Assembly: GCA_951799445.1 (NCBI GenBank)
Contig: OX637287.1
Location: 1,922,001 to 1,986,000, forward strand
Direction: 5' to 3'
Length of the DNA stretch: 64,000 bases
Origin: Pseudisothecium myosuroides
Lineage: Eukaryota > Streptophyta > Bryopsida > Hypnales > Lembophyllaceae
Within the stretch, counting starts at the first letter, position 1; each line of letters begins with the position of its first letter. The position numbers and the translations under genes were made by a program. Of the stretch, positions 32,937 to 45,287 are shown piece by piece. The notes beneath the pieces were generated by a model. The model was not told the origin of the DNA. It saw only the letters and a list, made by a program, of their open reading frames with translations, and made no database searches.

Positions 32937-34587
32937 TCACGCTTCTTCTCCGGCGCCGCCTTTGCCCTTGTCTCCCGTTGCTGCGGTTTCCCCTGCATGA
33001 ACACGGAAACAAAGTTAGTGACGCTGCGAAAGTGAAGGTGAGGGGACATGATCCGTGAATGCAACCACATGGGTTGCCGGTCCCCTCACCTTCTACAATA
33101 TCAAGAAACTCGTAAGCTGAACCGTCACGGCGTTTTGAGATCATGTCATTAGGGGATTCTTGCGCTAGTGACGGGTACTTCAAACGAAACGCAGCCACGT
33201 TTGAGCACTTGTGAAGCGCCTCCAAAAGCGGCCACAAATAGCACTTCAAGTATTCTTTGTCCTCAGCCAATGTCGACAACTCCGTCATATAGAACGGAGA
33301 ATTCACGACCACATTTGCTAGGGGATTGCAGGCGACCCTACATAATTAACTGTCCACAATCAGTGTGTTCTGGGCACTAAACTGAGGCCATGCTGCATAA
33401 ACCTTTTCCAAATTTTTTCCCCACGATGCCGCCGATCCCTCTCCACCATCCCAAAACTCACACTGTTTACCTGACCAAGAGAACAAAGGGACGGAATTTG
33501 GACCCCTGAATGGACCCACCATCATGGTTGGAACTATGTCGTCCATGAAAGACGTGCTCTTGCTGCCCCAAAAGGCCACTGCAAAGTGCACAAAGCAACG
33601 GGATAGAAATGGCTTGAGCCACGGCCTGAACACTACTCGCCTCTGCTCAGTCTTTGTTGAACACCTGATTTTGCTGTTTGGGTTGGGTTCGGCAAGCAAG
33701 CTACAATCAAGCAAGGTCCCTTGGACATTGAACACTACTAACTTAGCCCTCCCCCGAGTACTCCCTGCCGCCCCATCGCCCCCCATCATTCCAGTCCGAC
33801 CCTTTGTCAACATATTCTGAGGGGCCCCAGTGCCAGCGTGTACCTTCATAGGAGACTTCACGTTCTTTTTTGTCTTCTTCTGAGAAGGATCCGCTTTGAC
33901 AGGGGCGACGCTCACTTGGCCGACTGCGTCCACTTCCACGGGGGTAGGACTCGCTTCGATGACTGCCTCAGTGTCTACGGGGCCAGGAACGACACTAGGC
34001 AACCCCAGAACATCCGGAGGTGCGTTCGGCATTTCCAGAGATGGTGTCGGGTGCTGCTCCACGGCAACCCCCGACGGCGGGTTCACGGTTGGTTTTCGTG
34101 GTGTAGGCTTCTCCGTCGGTTTAGGTGACATCTCCGCCGCTGACTCCATCTCCTGTGTTGGAACCGTGACTGCTGCTGCCTCCGCCTCCGTTGTTGGCTC
34201 CGTATCCCCAGTTGGCTCCGTCTCCGCAACAGGTGCCATTTCCTCGTCCTCCGTCATCTTCTCAAGTGACTCCATGTTATAAACCCCGGTTTCATCATGT
34301 GGAGCGTTGGGCACGCTACCGGTGCGGGCTAGTGACGCCAACTGCCCACCTGGTGCACTGTTTGCGGCATCCTCCACCACGCTTGCTTCCATGCCCGCTA
34401 GAGTAGACAGGATCACGGACGGCTCCGTCACAGTTGCCTCGCTTGGGGTTGAAGACTTCCGACCCAATCGAGCATCTAGTGCAGGATCTTTCCCACGGTT
34501 CGCCACTTTCCACTTTCGAGGGGCTTCTGGAGACTTCTGACGCCCACTGCCCACAAATTCCAGACCATCATCATCCGACAAGGTGAC
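32937..34587 (-). pseudogene. CACTA-borne gene: disordered region plus FCP1-like HAD domain
   Basis: The main exon (34587-33090 if the acceptor CGTAG is used) opens with SDDDGLEFVGSG. About 260 residues of Pro/Glu/Thr-rich disorder follow, then an FCP1/NIF-like fold: VVFNVQGTLLD (motif I; the nucleophile Asp is Asn), FRPWLKPFLSRCFVHFAVAFWGSK (shortened here as RPWLKPFL and VAFWGSK), and TLIVDS. An in-frame TAA follows directly, after which the frame continues with CRVACNP and YLKCYLWPLLEAL, the normal C-terminal part of the domain, up to a GTGAGG donor at 33089. A short last exon could end at 32937. It sits downstream of the TNPA-like gene on the same strand and may be its 3' part. Without the catalytic Asp it cannot be a normal phosphatase. 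Confidence 0.65.
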
Positions 34588-34639
34588 CTACGCTGCCGAG
34601 GCCGTGATTTCCTCGGTGGATGCTAGCTGAGCTCTTCAG

Positions 34640-36590
34640 CGCTTCTTCTTATCCAACCGACGTCCTGACGCTACTTCGACGCAGACGGGCTGGCTTCCTC
34701 CACGATCGTAGCACGGCTCATAAAATTGGCAAACATGTTGCGGAGATCTTCAAGTGCTGCGGAAGACTTGTTTGCGGTCCTCTCAGCGGCATCAAATCTG
34801 CGGTCCACGTCCCGCTTCCACCCCGCCATGGTGGACTGTGTGACGAATTCACCTACCCCCTGCAAACTGTAGTCCAAGACGCGTGGGCAACACCAATACA
34901 CGTAAATGAACATCACATCCTATCTCAGGACGGGCATTCAAGCTTTATGGCCACAAAGACGCCTGGACTCTTCAGTACTCCAGTGCGACTTACCAGTGAC
35001 TGCGACACGACTTTCGCTACACTCAAAGAGGACATCACGGCGACTCTACGACAACTAACTGTGACTACTGCGCGTCTGTGTCGGTACAAGGTCATAACTG
35101 AGGCAATAGTGACTGAGACTGCGACATGACTGAACGTTACTTCATGACGACTGTGGGGGGACTCCCATGCGACTGCAAAGTTATTCCTTCTCAACGTCCA
35201 CTCCGATGCCAAGAGCGCTCCCGGTACGAAAACCATGTGGAAGATGGAATTGTATACTTCAAGATGTGCAACTTGATGCCACACCAGGAGGCAAACCGTC
35301 GAACATTGCGGCAAAAAGGCAACCTCCCAGAGTGCCATACCGTTGTCTGGGTTGGACAACCCATGGACCTCAACAGAAGCAAGCAGTTGAATAACCTGGG
35401 CCATCTCCTACACAAGACGCCTCCATGCCAGACTATAATACGCACAACTATAAGGAACACGATTGATAAACACCCCACAAACGAGAACATACCGTCCCCG
35501 CCCCTCCTTCATCTGTAAGAGGAGGAATTTTGTTGGCCACATCAGTCACTCCTGGGCTGCTCAATCAGGCTTCACTCTGCATGGGGTAGGCCAAAAGAAT
35601 TAAACACTTCCCACAATGGTAACATACATCAAACATCACTTGCTCTCACAAGACCAGAAATGCGAAAACCAGAAGAAGGCGATTTTAAGAATGAAAAACA
35701 GGATCCCAAAGTGCTTACCACCTTTGACTTCTTGGCCGCTTTTCCTTTCTTGACCGTCTGCCCTTGGTTACCGACACATTGCCTGGCAGCAGCCATCTCC
35801 GCAGCCTTCCGTCATTGCGCTGGCGTGTCCCAGTACTCCTTGAGACGGTTCCACTGCTCTCCATCCACGCAAATTGGGCAACTATGATTCCCTCCTTGCC
35901 ACCGGGTTTTCAGCCGCGAGCGCTTCTGCTTCAGATATCTTGTGATGGTAGTCCGAAATCCAATCATGCTAGGTGGATTTGGACGGTACTCGAATTCCTG
36001 GTCCAACGAATCTCTCAGTCGCTGCACAGCTTGGGGCTTCTGCTTCCCCCACTCCACCACACTCATGTCCAAGATTTTTGGAACCAGATTGCAAACAGCC
36101 TTGTCCCATGCATTCTTCCCCTCCAACCACTAGTCTATGTCGCCATTCTCGAGGACTTCCACTTGAGTAGGTTTATTACCAGCGTGCACGCGCACTGTGT
36201 TGCCCACCTCGTAGTCTCGCCTCACCCCCCGGTCGTAGGGTTCTTTTGCCGTCGACGCACCAGCCCATCCGCCCTGGTAAGGAAGAGGTGGGGCTGGCGA
36301 CCATGGCGCAGGTGCCTGCGAGGGCTGGTGTGTCATGTAATGTCCTGGCACCCACTGGTAAGGAGGTGGGTACCCTCCCCCATCCGCTGCCCGCTCTTGC
36401 GTCGAAGGTCGAGAAATTGGCATAGCAGGTCGCGCGGCAACCTTCTTGGGAGACTTCTTCGGAATTGATGGCCCCCGTTGCCTCTTCCGCTTAGGTTGTG
36501 AAATGGGCTCCTCCTCCTCCAACGAGACATTGTCATTGTTGGAATCAAATGCTGCGGCCGCTGCAAGCACGAGCCAATGGAGAAAGGCAA
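34640..36590 (-). pseudogene. TNPA-like protein (Transposase_24/Ptta family)
   Basis: On the minus strand a basic, Pro-rich N-terminal part (PKRKRQRGPSIPKKSPKK) leads, after one in-frame TAG at 36130, into GKNAWDKAVCNLVPKILDMS and CPICVDGEQWNRLKEYW. After a TGA at 35812 it continues with RKAAEMAAARQ. The W..L..YW...Q motif is typical of the Ptta/En-Spm Transposase_24 family, whose members bind CACTA subterminal repeats. A donor GTAAGC follows near 35718. Smaller exon-like pieces downstream include a coiled-coil stretch (WKRDVDRRFDAAERTANKSS) at about 34830-34770. Both stops are one step from CAG/CGA codons, consistent with deamination. Confidence 0.6.
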
Positions 36591-38789
36591 AAATTGTCAG
36601 CAGAATTTTGACGTTCGACTTTAGAAGTCACGAGGACCTTCAATTCTGTCACACCCCATCCCTGCAATGCTGAACTTCCTGATCGGGACCACCAACAAGG
36701 CATACAATTCAGAACGCATGGCTAAACGACGAGATGAACTGTGGAAAAAAACCCTAAACCCTAACCACAATTCAGCGACAAGCGTTATGCCAATTTACCT
36801 GCCGCAACTGCCTCCGGCGTGGCCTGCTGCTGGACATGGGAACAAGCTATTGCTAAATTCATCATACCTTTGGCGATGGCCTCGTCATTGGACTCCGTCG
36901 CCTCGGAGGAGGAATCCTAGTGGCTGCTCATGTCGTCTGCAAAACGCACCCGTCTCCCCGCTGCTCTGCCGCGCAGCGCCTTCCTCCCCCCGCGTCCTCA
37001 AAGGCCCTGCTCCGAGCGCCGCACCGGCTCCTCTTCGCCAACGTCGTGCGACTTTGTGGCATGAGGGTTATCCCTGCAATGCAGAACCCGCACATTCAAG
37101 ATGTGTACCTACGCCCTGAGAACAAGAAGACGTTGAACCTCGACTAAGAGTATTGGACGAAGCGTTCAAAAACGCAAAATGGACGTGGGACGAGGTTGCA
37201 AAACAGAAGAGAAAGCATCCGGGGAGATTGGCCGCAGTCAGGGTGCACAAGGGTTTGAGGGACCCCCGAGGGGATAGGGCCCAAGTGGCCTTTTGCGGAA
37301 ATAGGTCTTGGGTTTCCCGAGGCAATCATACATTAAATGCAGTTCCCCACATACACGACAGTTACGCGACTGGAACCAGTCACTCAAAAGTGAAGACTCT
37401 GCTTTTGTGACTTCAGGACAACAATGACACAACTGTTGAGGCGCTGACGTGGGAGGCGGCGCTCTTAAATTAAATACTGCCTCGAGAAACCCTATTGCGC
37501 CACCCCTTTCCTTCAATTCATAGAAGACAGAGGTTAATGAGTAATGGTCTGAATGTCAGCATCACTGTAGCACAAGGACGGACTCCGCGCGTTCTACAGT
37601 GTCTACCACAGAGGGAGAATACGTCGAACCCCTTCCCAGACGACCATGACGCCACGATGTTGCTAAGCCGTTGCAGCGCACGGAGAAATCTTAATGTTGC
37701 GCACTGAAAAGGTAGAGACACTAGGGCACCAATGAACTTACAGTTGAGCGCGCGCTTCGATTATTGGCTGCATCTTCGCGCGTACCTTGGCCACGTTCTG
37801 ATCTCGCCACAATTCGTATGCAGACTTCTCTTGTGGCGGACTCTCCATCGAGGGGCCTTCATTACCTGCTCCTGACTTCCTTTGCCGCCGCTACGTCAAG
37901 CAAGGATAGTTTGTACCGTGCGTGACGGAGCAGAGTATGGACTGCGGCTACAACGACTCAAAGAAGATTGAACCACAGCGGTTTTAGTCGCCTACGAGTA
38001 GGCTGCGTGTTCAGCTAGCTGTACTTGACACACACAGGCAGGAGGAACTCTGCGTAAGAGAGGTTAGTATTTCAAGTGCCTTGTTGAATGATGAATTAGG
38101 GAGTTTGTTTTCATGATTAGGGAGGTAGATTTTGGCGGCTGAACATTAATTAGCGTCTGTAGTAATTATTATGGACTAATGTGCAACTTGACAACTGCGA
38201 CCTCCACGATCTCCCAAAGATCAGCCTTGAGCGCCTTCTTTATGGAAGAAGCAATGATTGGAAGAAAGTTCTAATCGTAAAATACATCTACTCATTGCTA
38301 ATCATAACTTTACGCTAATTTACTGTCTGAGAGCTCAATTACGGTGCATTTGACGAGTACGGCAGAGGTTGTGGAAGGGGGAGATGTCGTCTTTTCCCTT
38401 CGCTTGTCACTTGTCGGATGGAAGTTACCAGTCGTGAATAATGACTACTGTGCGACTAACCCCAGTCACCCCAAAGTCATGTTGTCAATGATGGGACTCA
38501 AGTTCACGTTCGAATTCATTAATAATGAAATTGTGGTCACAACACCCTCTCCTCCAGAGATCTGTTAGGGCCACGACCTTATGCAACTCAGTTGGGCGCG
38601 ACTGTATTCAAATTAAAGCAGCGTCTTATCCATTCATGATTCCGTGTCTTGGGTTCGTCACGTTTCGAAATTGCAAAGTTTGCGGCTATGGTAGTCCTCA
38701 CGTTGCTTTATGAAATGGCAATGGACCCCCCCTTGCTCTTCCTCATGGAATGAGGAACTCACTCAGGGAAGGTAACACCCTTTCTTCCA
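36591..38789. other. CACTA interior without recognised genes
   Basis: Short overlapping frames on both strands (for example 36667-37119 plus, 37238-37516 minus) show no family features. This is likely the untranslated and intronic DNA between the divergent TNPA-like and tnp2 genes, perhaps including their promoters. Repeated GTGACT/AGTCAC words occur, as elsewhere in the element. Confidence 0.4.
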
Positions 38790-39540
38790 TGTGGAATGTG
38801 GAACAGTTCTTTTTTTTGTTTTCGAATCCTTTCTCCCAGTGTTTGTGATGATCCCTTTTTTTTTATAAATCCTTTCTTCCATGTGTTCGTGATGATCCCT
38901 TATTTTGAGGTTTAATCCTTTCTTCCATGTGTTTGTGTCGATTCCTTATTTTGAGGGTTTAGGGTTTAGTCCATGCAGATGTGATGATCCCTTTCTTTTC
39001 GAATCCTTTCTTCCATGATGGAGGATGAACTCCCTTTTTTTTTAATCCTTTCTTCCATGTGGAAGGGAGAACACCCTTTTTTTTTGGTTTGGTCCTTTCT
39101 TCCATGATGAAAGATGAACTCCCTTTTTTTTAGAATCCTTTCTTCCATGTGGAAGAGGGAACACCCTTTTTTTTTGTAAATCCTTTCTTCCATGGGGAAG
39201 GATGAACTCCCTTTTTTTTTTAGAATCCTTTCTTCCATGTGGAAGAATGAACTCCCTTTTTTTTTTAAAAATAATTTCTTCCATGTGGAAGAATGAACTC
39301 CTTTTTTTTTTGGTAACACCCTTTCTTCCATGTAGAAGTGATTAACTCCCTCTTCACTCGTGGTTTGAATCCTTTCTTCCATGTGGAAGTAATGAACTCC
39401 CTTTTTTTTGGTTTAATCCTTTCTTCCATATGGAAGAGTGAATCCCCCCTTTGGGGGGGGTTTGAATCCTTTCTTCCATGTGGAAGAATGAACTCCCTTA
39501 TTGTTTTGGTTTGATCCTTTCTTCCATATGGAAGAGGGGA
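38790..39540. repeat. Minisatellite with palindromic CTTCCATGTGGAAG core
   Basis: About 15 units of roughly 37-55 bp follow the pattern TCCTTTCTTCCATGTGGAAG, then GAATGAACTCCC, then a T-run. The core CTTCCA-TG-TGGAAG is a perfect 6-bp-arm palindrome. On the minus strand the array is open for 139 codons (38966-39382) and translates as repeats of HMEERILKKKGSSSF, with spacer-length changes shifting the phase. The ORF is most likely a by-product of the array. Confidence 0.85.
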
Positions 39541-40454
39541 CTGTCGTTACTTTGTTCTAAATTTGCAAATCGGTTAACTATTGGGTTTATCTTCTTGCAG
39601 AGAAATGGAAAACAACTGCGAGACTCTCTTGTATTTCATAATGCTTGATTGGTCGGCAAGAAGACACGCTTCCTGGGCTTTTTTGAATGCAGCTAGTTCA
39701 ACCGAGATCCTAGTTTTCGGAAGACTAGCACTAGCGACAAAATGTGGCACAGAGTACCTAAAACAGTGTGAGGAGGACCATACCGTTAGCTTAAATTGAA
39801 CATCACATTCTCTATGTTGGTCGACAACATGGCGGGAACGTTTTATAATATGTGAACTCGTTCTCCGTCGTCTACTCCTTCAGTACTTCTCATGGCCTCG
39901 TCTTGTTCTTACCTCCTTCCATGCCCTGTCCTTCTCGAAGCCCCGTCCGCAGAACGGAGTCGGACGTTTCCATTCACATTGACACCTGAAACCTCTGTCC
40001 ATCTGCCGGTCGCCACTACACGCGGTATGCAATTGCGACCCATGGGCAACGGAACTTAATGAGGTTAGCACACGAGTGACTGTTCTGCTGACCCAAAGTG
40101 CCCGACACCACTCTAATAGTCACGCAGTCGCAGAAAGCCCCGTTCTAGTCATTGGTTTGAGTCATGTGAAAGTCACCGGCGGTGCCGGTGACTGTCATGC
40201 AATTGAATGAAGTCAGTCCTAAATCGCCAGAAAGTTGCTGGAGTCACGAAATTCTACTTCACTTACACGCCGATGTTCACTGTCGGACTTGCACTGATGT
40301 TTGCGCGCTTCGTGATTGGGGTATAGGAAATCGAAGGATCCGCTTTTTATCTGTACAGAAGATGATACCTGGAAGACTTCCCCTCTCTGATACTCATCAA
40401 CAACGGCTCAGAGATGAACGATTGTGGACGAGGGAGGTGCAACTAACTTCTTGA

Positions 40455-41313
40455 GACAACGCCCGGAGACTACACTGTCCTTACAGTAAATGCAAGGGTC
40501 ATAAGAAAATCTTGATTCGCAATGTGCGGGACCACCTCATTCACAATGGCAGGGATCCGGGTTTGAGAAGGTGGACCGGCCCAGGCACTTTGGATTCCTC
40601 AGACGAAGAATGGGAGGAGGCCTTCTGGGCACCTCCTGAACAAGCTGCTGCGGAAGTTGACGTCGCAATAGATGTTTGGGGTATGGTGGACCAGGTGTCG
40701 CGTCCTGTGGAAGAGGTAGGCAGCGCTGCAGAGTGATTCAAGGAAGAAGTTGTCTCCGTTTTTGCTGCAGCGGACTCCATCCAGGAAGAGTGCCGCCAAA
40801 TGGATCTAGACGACGTTGCAGAAAGTGAAGAGTGTCGTGACACACCACCACCCGGAGGGTTAGTCCAGGTTGGTAGTAGGGATGACGAGCAGTCCGACGT
40901 GCGTGCGCTGGAGGAGTCCATGACAGTGTTGTACGATGGCGCCCGGTCCAATACACTAGCTACGACTGTGTTGTTGATGAATCTCTGCACGGTGCATGGC
41001 GTTAGCAACACTTGCGCCAACGAACTATTCAGCATCCTGAACTAGCATGTGCTACCCGAGAAGAATGCCTTGCCAAAGACATATCATGCGGCAAAGTCCC
41101 TCACAGAGAAATTGGGGTTGTCTTACAACACGATTCACGCCTGCGAACACAGGTGCGTACTCTTCCGCAGTGAACACACTGATGCACTCCGTTGCCCTAA
41201 GTGCGGTGGGCCTCGATATCGGGATGAAGTTCGGAAGGCCTTCCCTGTGAAGGTTCTACGTCATTTTCCAATAATCCCGAGGCTGCAGAGAATGTTCAAG
41301 AGCCCCACGTTGT
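40455..41313 (+). pseudogene. CACTA tnp2 (TNPD) transposase, 5' part only
   Basis: One frame carries the transposase-associated Cys region (LHCPYSKCKGHKKILIRNVR, then DHLIHNG), the acidic linker, and after a TGA (40734) and a TAG (41043) the block LPEKNALPKTYHAAKSLTEK ... YNTIHACEHRCVLFR ... RCPKCGGPRYRD ... VLRHFPIIPRLQRMFKS. This is the conserved N-terminal region of plant En/Spm tnp2 proteins (compare LPKSYYEAKK, IHACxNDCxLYR, CPxCGxSRW, FPIIPRLxRLF). It breaks off exactly where the LTR-like copy B starts at 41314. The catalytic C-terminal two thirds are absent on the far side. Normally it excises the element with TNPA. Confidence 0.85.
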
Positions 41314-41439
41314 TGTGAGCTCCCAATTTGCCACTTGGGACTCGTAGAATTATTTTTTTGGAAATTTGCAATTTAAAGTTGATAAAAGTATACAAAAAGT
41401 CATAAAAAGAGTGTAGAGCCAAAATAGGGTTGTGTCATA

Positions 41440-42003
41440 CTCGGGGGGGTCACTTAGAGTGTCCATTAGAAAACACGTGCGAACAAAACTTTGGACCCCC
41501 TATATTATATCCTAAAATTTAAATAAAATGAAATTAAAAAAATATGACTAGATTTTCCTACTTCAAAAGTTTATGTTTTGAATTATTGATATTTTTATTT
41601 GTTAATGATAATTAGTTACAAATTTTTGAAGTAATTAGATACACTGTACAACTGAAAAATAACTTTCACACCCCTATATTATATCCTAAAAAATTGTCTA
41701 AAAAATGAACAAAAAATTCCTAAAAATAGCTCTCTATTGAAAGTTCATTTTGAGTTGAGTATTGATGCAATGGTCATCAAAATGTGATCTCTGTAAATAT
41801 TTGAGTTGAAAAACATGCCGTTTTAGGCCATTTTCAACCTCTTGTACAAATCATTTCAACTATTATTTTAGTTTGAAATTTTGGCAATAGAAACCTATAG
41901 TCATTATTAAGCAACCCTCAAAATTTTAAGTTGAAATTATAGTTCATTAGAAACCACTTGTTCGCACGTGGTTTGTAGTAAAATACTAGGTGCCCCCCCC
42001 GAG
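41440..42003. mobile_element. MITE with poly-G ends in copy B
   Basis: CTCGGGGGGG at the left is inverted at the right (CCCCCCCCGAG). GTGTCATA flanks both ends (41432-41439 and 42004-42011), and the match may extend to 9 bp, since a C follows on each side. An 8-9 bp duplication points to the hAT or Mutator superfamily. Copy A lacks the insert. The interior is AT-rich and non-coding. Left-hand AAAACACGTGCGAAC and right-hand GTTCGCACGTGGTTT extend the inverted similarity. Confidence 0.8.
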
Positions 42004-43188
42004 GTGTCATACCCATTATAGTATTTGGTCTAGATTTGTGTTTTTTACTTAGAATCCCCCAAACCTTGCCTAAAAATAGTATAGAAATAACGAAAAGGTT
42101 AGATTTGGAGGATTCGAGTCACACAGACCCAAAAGGGCTAAATCCCACCATGAATGTGGCGATTCATGGCTAGGTCGGTCCGAGGGATCCACAGCGAGGC
42201 CACTAGGTCGGGTCCTAGAGTTAGATTTAGAATTCCCCATTAGATCGACGAATTTCCAAAATCCCGATTGTTAGCATGCAAGAGCCACTCACGCAAGACC
42301 GGGCCCGTGGAGGAATCTACAGCCCAGGGATGGTGTTCTAGGATGAATCCCATGCCAGGAGTCCAATGGCAAAATCGGTTTGCCAAGATTCCTCCACCTG
42401 CAGAAGATTCCCGCACCATCGCTAATTCGAGGAAATGGCCAGTTTTAATCTCCATTGACCAATCTTGCCAGGTACAAAAACACACCCGCACGTCTTTCAT
42501 GCGACTCCTTGAGAGGTCACGTGAAAAATCCCGGCATCTTCCGACTTGCAGAAGAACCTTTTTCCGGGTGGTCAACCCTCCTAACCTCCAACGGGAATTT
42601 CATGGAAATTACCCAGGTTACAATAAAATCTCACTAAAAATTAGACTAGCTTGTTTTATGTTAATAATGCGCTCTGTGAAGTTTCACAACATTCCGATAG
42701 CGGCAAGTACCCGAACCGGCAAGATTCCTCGGGAATTAACCACGTGGCGGGGTCCCCGCGAGGGTCCCCGCCACGTTGACCGGCATCCCGGGCCCATACG
42801 ATGGCGAAACGAAGTCAACCAAAAGTCTTTCCTGTGTCTCTCGCACCTACCGGAGACCCTAGGCTATTCACATTTCTCAAAATAGGAGACCCCCAAGATC
42901 TAGGATTTTACCACGATTTGGTTTTTAAACTAAATTAACCTACGATGGATTTTTGGCCTCAGTACGGGGGTTAGAGGATTCCAGGACTAAACACGGCGAT
43001 CTGGATCCAACGGCGCAATCCGTTTAGCGATTGGAGCTAATCTCCAAAAGTTAGGATGTTGGTCCAGCATAGATGGTAGAAGTAGAAATTTAGGATGTAG
43101 GATGAAAATCTTTGAGGATGAGGATGAAAATCCCCGTTGATAAGGTTACCTTAGAGCTTTAGAGAGAGGGGTGAGCCCTTGGAAAACC

Positions 43189-43197
43189 TATATAAGG
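43189..43197 (+). promoter_or_regulatory. TATA box of LTR-like copy B
   Basis: TATATAAGG sits in the same context as the TATAAAA of copy A, followed by GCCCCATTTCTCTCTC. This is the likely core promoter of the repeat. Confidence 0.55.
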
Positions 43198-43651
43198 GCC
43201 CCATTTCTCTCTCTAAAACACCCCCAATTCTTGTTTTGGGTCCGTGGATCCAAGTTATTTTGGATATTTTGGCGTTCAAGCCAAAAACCTCTACGGTGTT
43301 TTCGGAGCACTTTTTGCTCCATTGTTGCTTATTTTCAAGCTTTGAAGGTCCTTGGGGGTCCTTCTACCTTGTTTTGTGTACACTTTTGCAAAGTTTTGGT
43401 ACCTTGTTGTGAGTGGAGAGCCTCTCTCTCCCTCTCGTGCATGTTGTGTTCTAACTTGTGGAGTTTTAAGGGTCTTAGTCTCTTGCACTAATCCTAAAGT
43501 CACCCCCCACCGTACCTTGGTGATGCCGCTTTGGGGGGCCTTTAGCGTGTGAGCTTTGTGTTGCCACGTGGTCTAACTTGTGTGATTATCTTTGTGTTTC
43601 GTTACACCCTCTTCTAATCTTTTTTTCCTTGTTGAGTGGACCCCCCTCCGG

Positions 43652-43823
43652 GACGGCGAAGCTTTGAACCTCCTTGTACATGTTTTTGCTAAGTTTATTC
43701 CAAACCCTCTTCTAATCTTCTCCTTGTTGAGTGGACCCTCCGGGGAACGGCGAAGCTTTGACTTTGTCCCTACGCCAGTCCTATAGCGTATGTTAAAACA
43801 AGTCCTAGACGGCGAAGCTTTGA
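43652..43823 (+). repeat. HindIII-core tandem units in copy B
   Basis: GACGGCGAAGCTTTGA-like units start at 43652, 43746 and 43808, and a decayed one (ACGGCTGAGTTTTAA) at about 43870. The 62-bp spacing of the last units equals that in copy A. Confidence 0.7.
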
Positions 43824-44204
43824 GTCCATGAAGCATCACCAGTCCTAAAGTTGGTGTTAAAACCAACCTTACGGCTGAGTTTTAAACCCCCATCACTCTT
43901 AGTTCCAAAGTCTAGTTTCCAAGATCTTCTTGGAAAGGTCCAAAGTTTAGCTTCCAAGACATTAGTAATAGCATGGGATAGGTATTGTGCGTTCAAAGTT
44001 TGGGCAAGACCAACACCTACACTCGGAATTTTATCCTAGAGTCTAGTAGTTTAAAAAAATCCCACACCTCACCCCTCCGAACGGCAAAGCTCTGGCTTTG
44101 GCCGTAACCTTCAAGAAATTCCAGTTTTTATTTTTTGTGTGGGTTCCCCTAAGGGAACCCGGAGGTGGATTTAAGAATTTGGACCAAGCTAGTAAATACC
44201 AGCC

Positions 44205-44345
44205 ATATACCCAGCAGCTGTACCAGCCAATACACAGCAGCTGTACCGACGTGGCCCCAGCAGCAGTACCAGCCATACACAGCAGCTGTACCGGCCATGG
44301 CCCCCAGCAGCAGTACCGGACCACGACCCCAGCCAAGGCCGGCAC
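44205..44345 (+). repeat. CAG-rich minisatellite in copy B
   Basis: Units such as CAGCAGCTGTACC and CCCAGCAGCAGTACC repeat. All frames are open with low-complexity translations, so no gene is called. Confidence 0.7.
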
Positions 44346-45224
44346 CCGCCCAGTCGGCACCTTGCCTGGCCCTCCTCGCTGGTCCTTCGTGACTGAACTT
44401 TTTTTCTCGGGACAGAACTTCTCTCACATACATACATGGCTGGAAATCAGTCCACAACGGGATGATACCCTGCGGGGTCCCAACTTTCCTTTTTATTTGT
44501 GATTTTTGACAAATCAGGACCTAGTCCAGAAATCAAGTTACAAAGGTTTTTTAGAAATTCAGACATAGAGCTAGTTTAGGAGCCCAGTTAGGAAGCTAGT
44601 TCATAAATCAAGCTATAAAGGTAGTTTAGAAAATTAGACGTAAGGCTAGTTTAGAAATAAAGTTTTGAAGCTAGATCAGAGTTCAGATTACAAGACAGTA
44701 TACACTTAGTTGGGAACCAAAGGGTCACAAATCCAACTTGTAATTGGGAAAAGGGAGGGGGAAGAAAAGAAGAGTCAACGCCTCCAAATCACACCTGCAC
44801 ACAACCTTGCATATTCCACTCTAACCAACCAAACACGTACACAACTATGGAGGGAGATTAGAGAAGAAGAGAGGAAGTAAGGAACCAAGGGAGGGAGACG
44901 ATAAATAGTGACCTAGCCCTAGGAGTAGGTAGGTCCGAGGAGGAAATCTCAAAGAGCCCCTTGTGACCATTGGAAGAAGGATTAGGATGGCACAAAGCCA
45001 ATTTGTGTAAGAAGATAGTTGGCATCTTAAAAACCTTCTTGTAGTTTGAAACCATAGTGTAAGACTCATAAAAGCTTAGGTGGAATAGTGTTAGTGTAGA
45101 AGAAAGAGGAAGAAAGAAAAGAAAGGAGGAAGGGAAAGAGAGAGTTTAGATCATCAAAATTTGTAATATTTTCTAAAATAAGCGGTGAGCTTGGAAAAAA
45201 TTCAAAACAAAGCGAAAGACTACC

Positions 45225-45287
45225 ATGGAGCGTGAGGATGTACACGTGGACGTGGACGAAATTATTTCCGACACCGGTAGTGAAGAG
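45225..45287 (+). other. ATG-bearing leader exon with splice donor, copy B
   Basis: ATG opens 21 acidic codons (MEREDVHVDVDEIISDTGSE, then E) and is followed by GAG|GTGAGT, a strong donor. The position matches the exon at 4558 in copy A. About 1.3 kb of intron-like DNA follows with no recognised acceptor. Confidence 0.4.

Noticed and set aside
33524..34540. Plus-strand ORFs opposite the CACTA HAD gene.
   Set aside because: They are shadows of the GC-rich minus-strand coding frame, which has the recognisable domain.
38966..39382. A 139-residue repetitive protein (HMEERILKKKGSSSF units) on the minus strand.
   Set aside because: It is a translation of the minisatellite; spacer lengths are not kept in multiples of three and the plus-strand repeat explains it.
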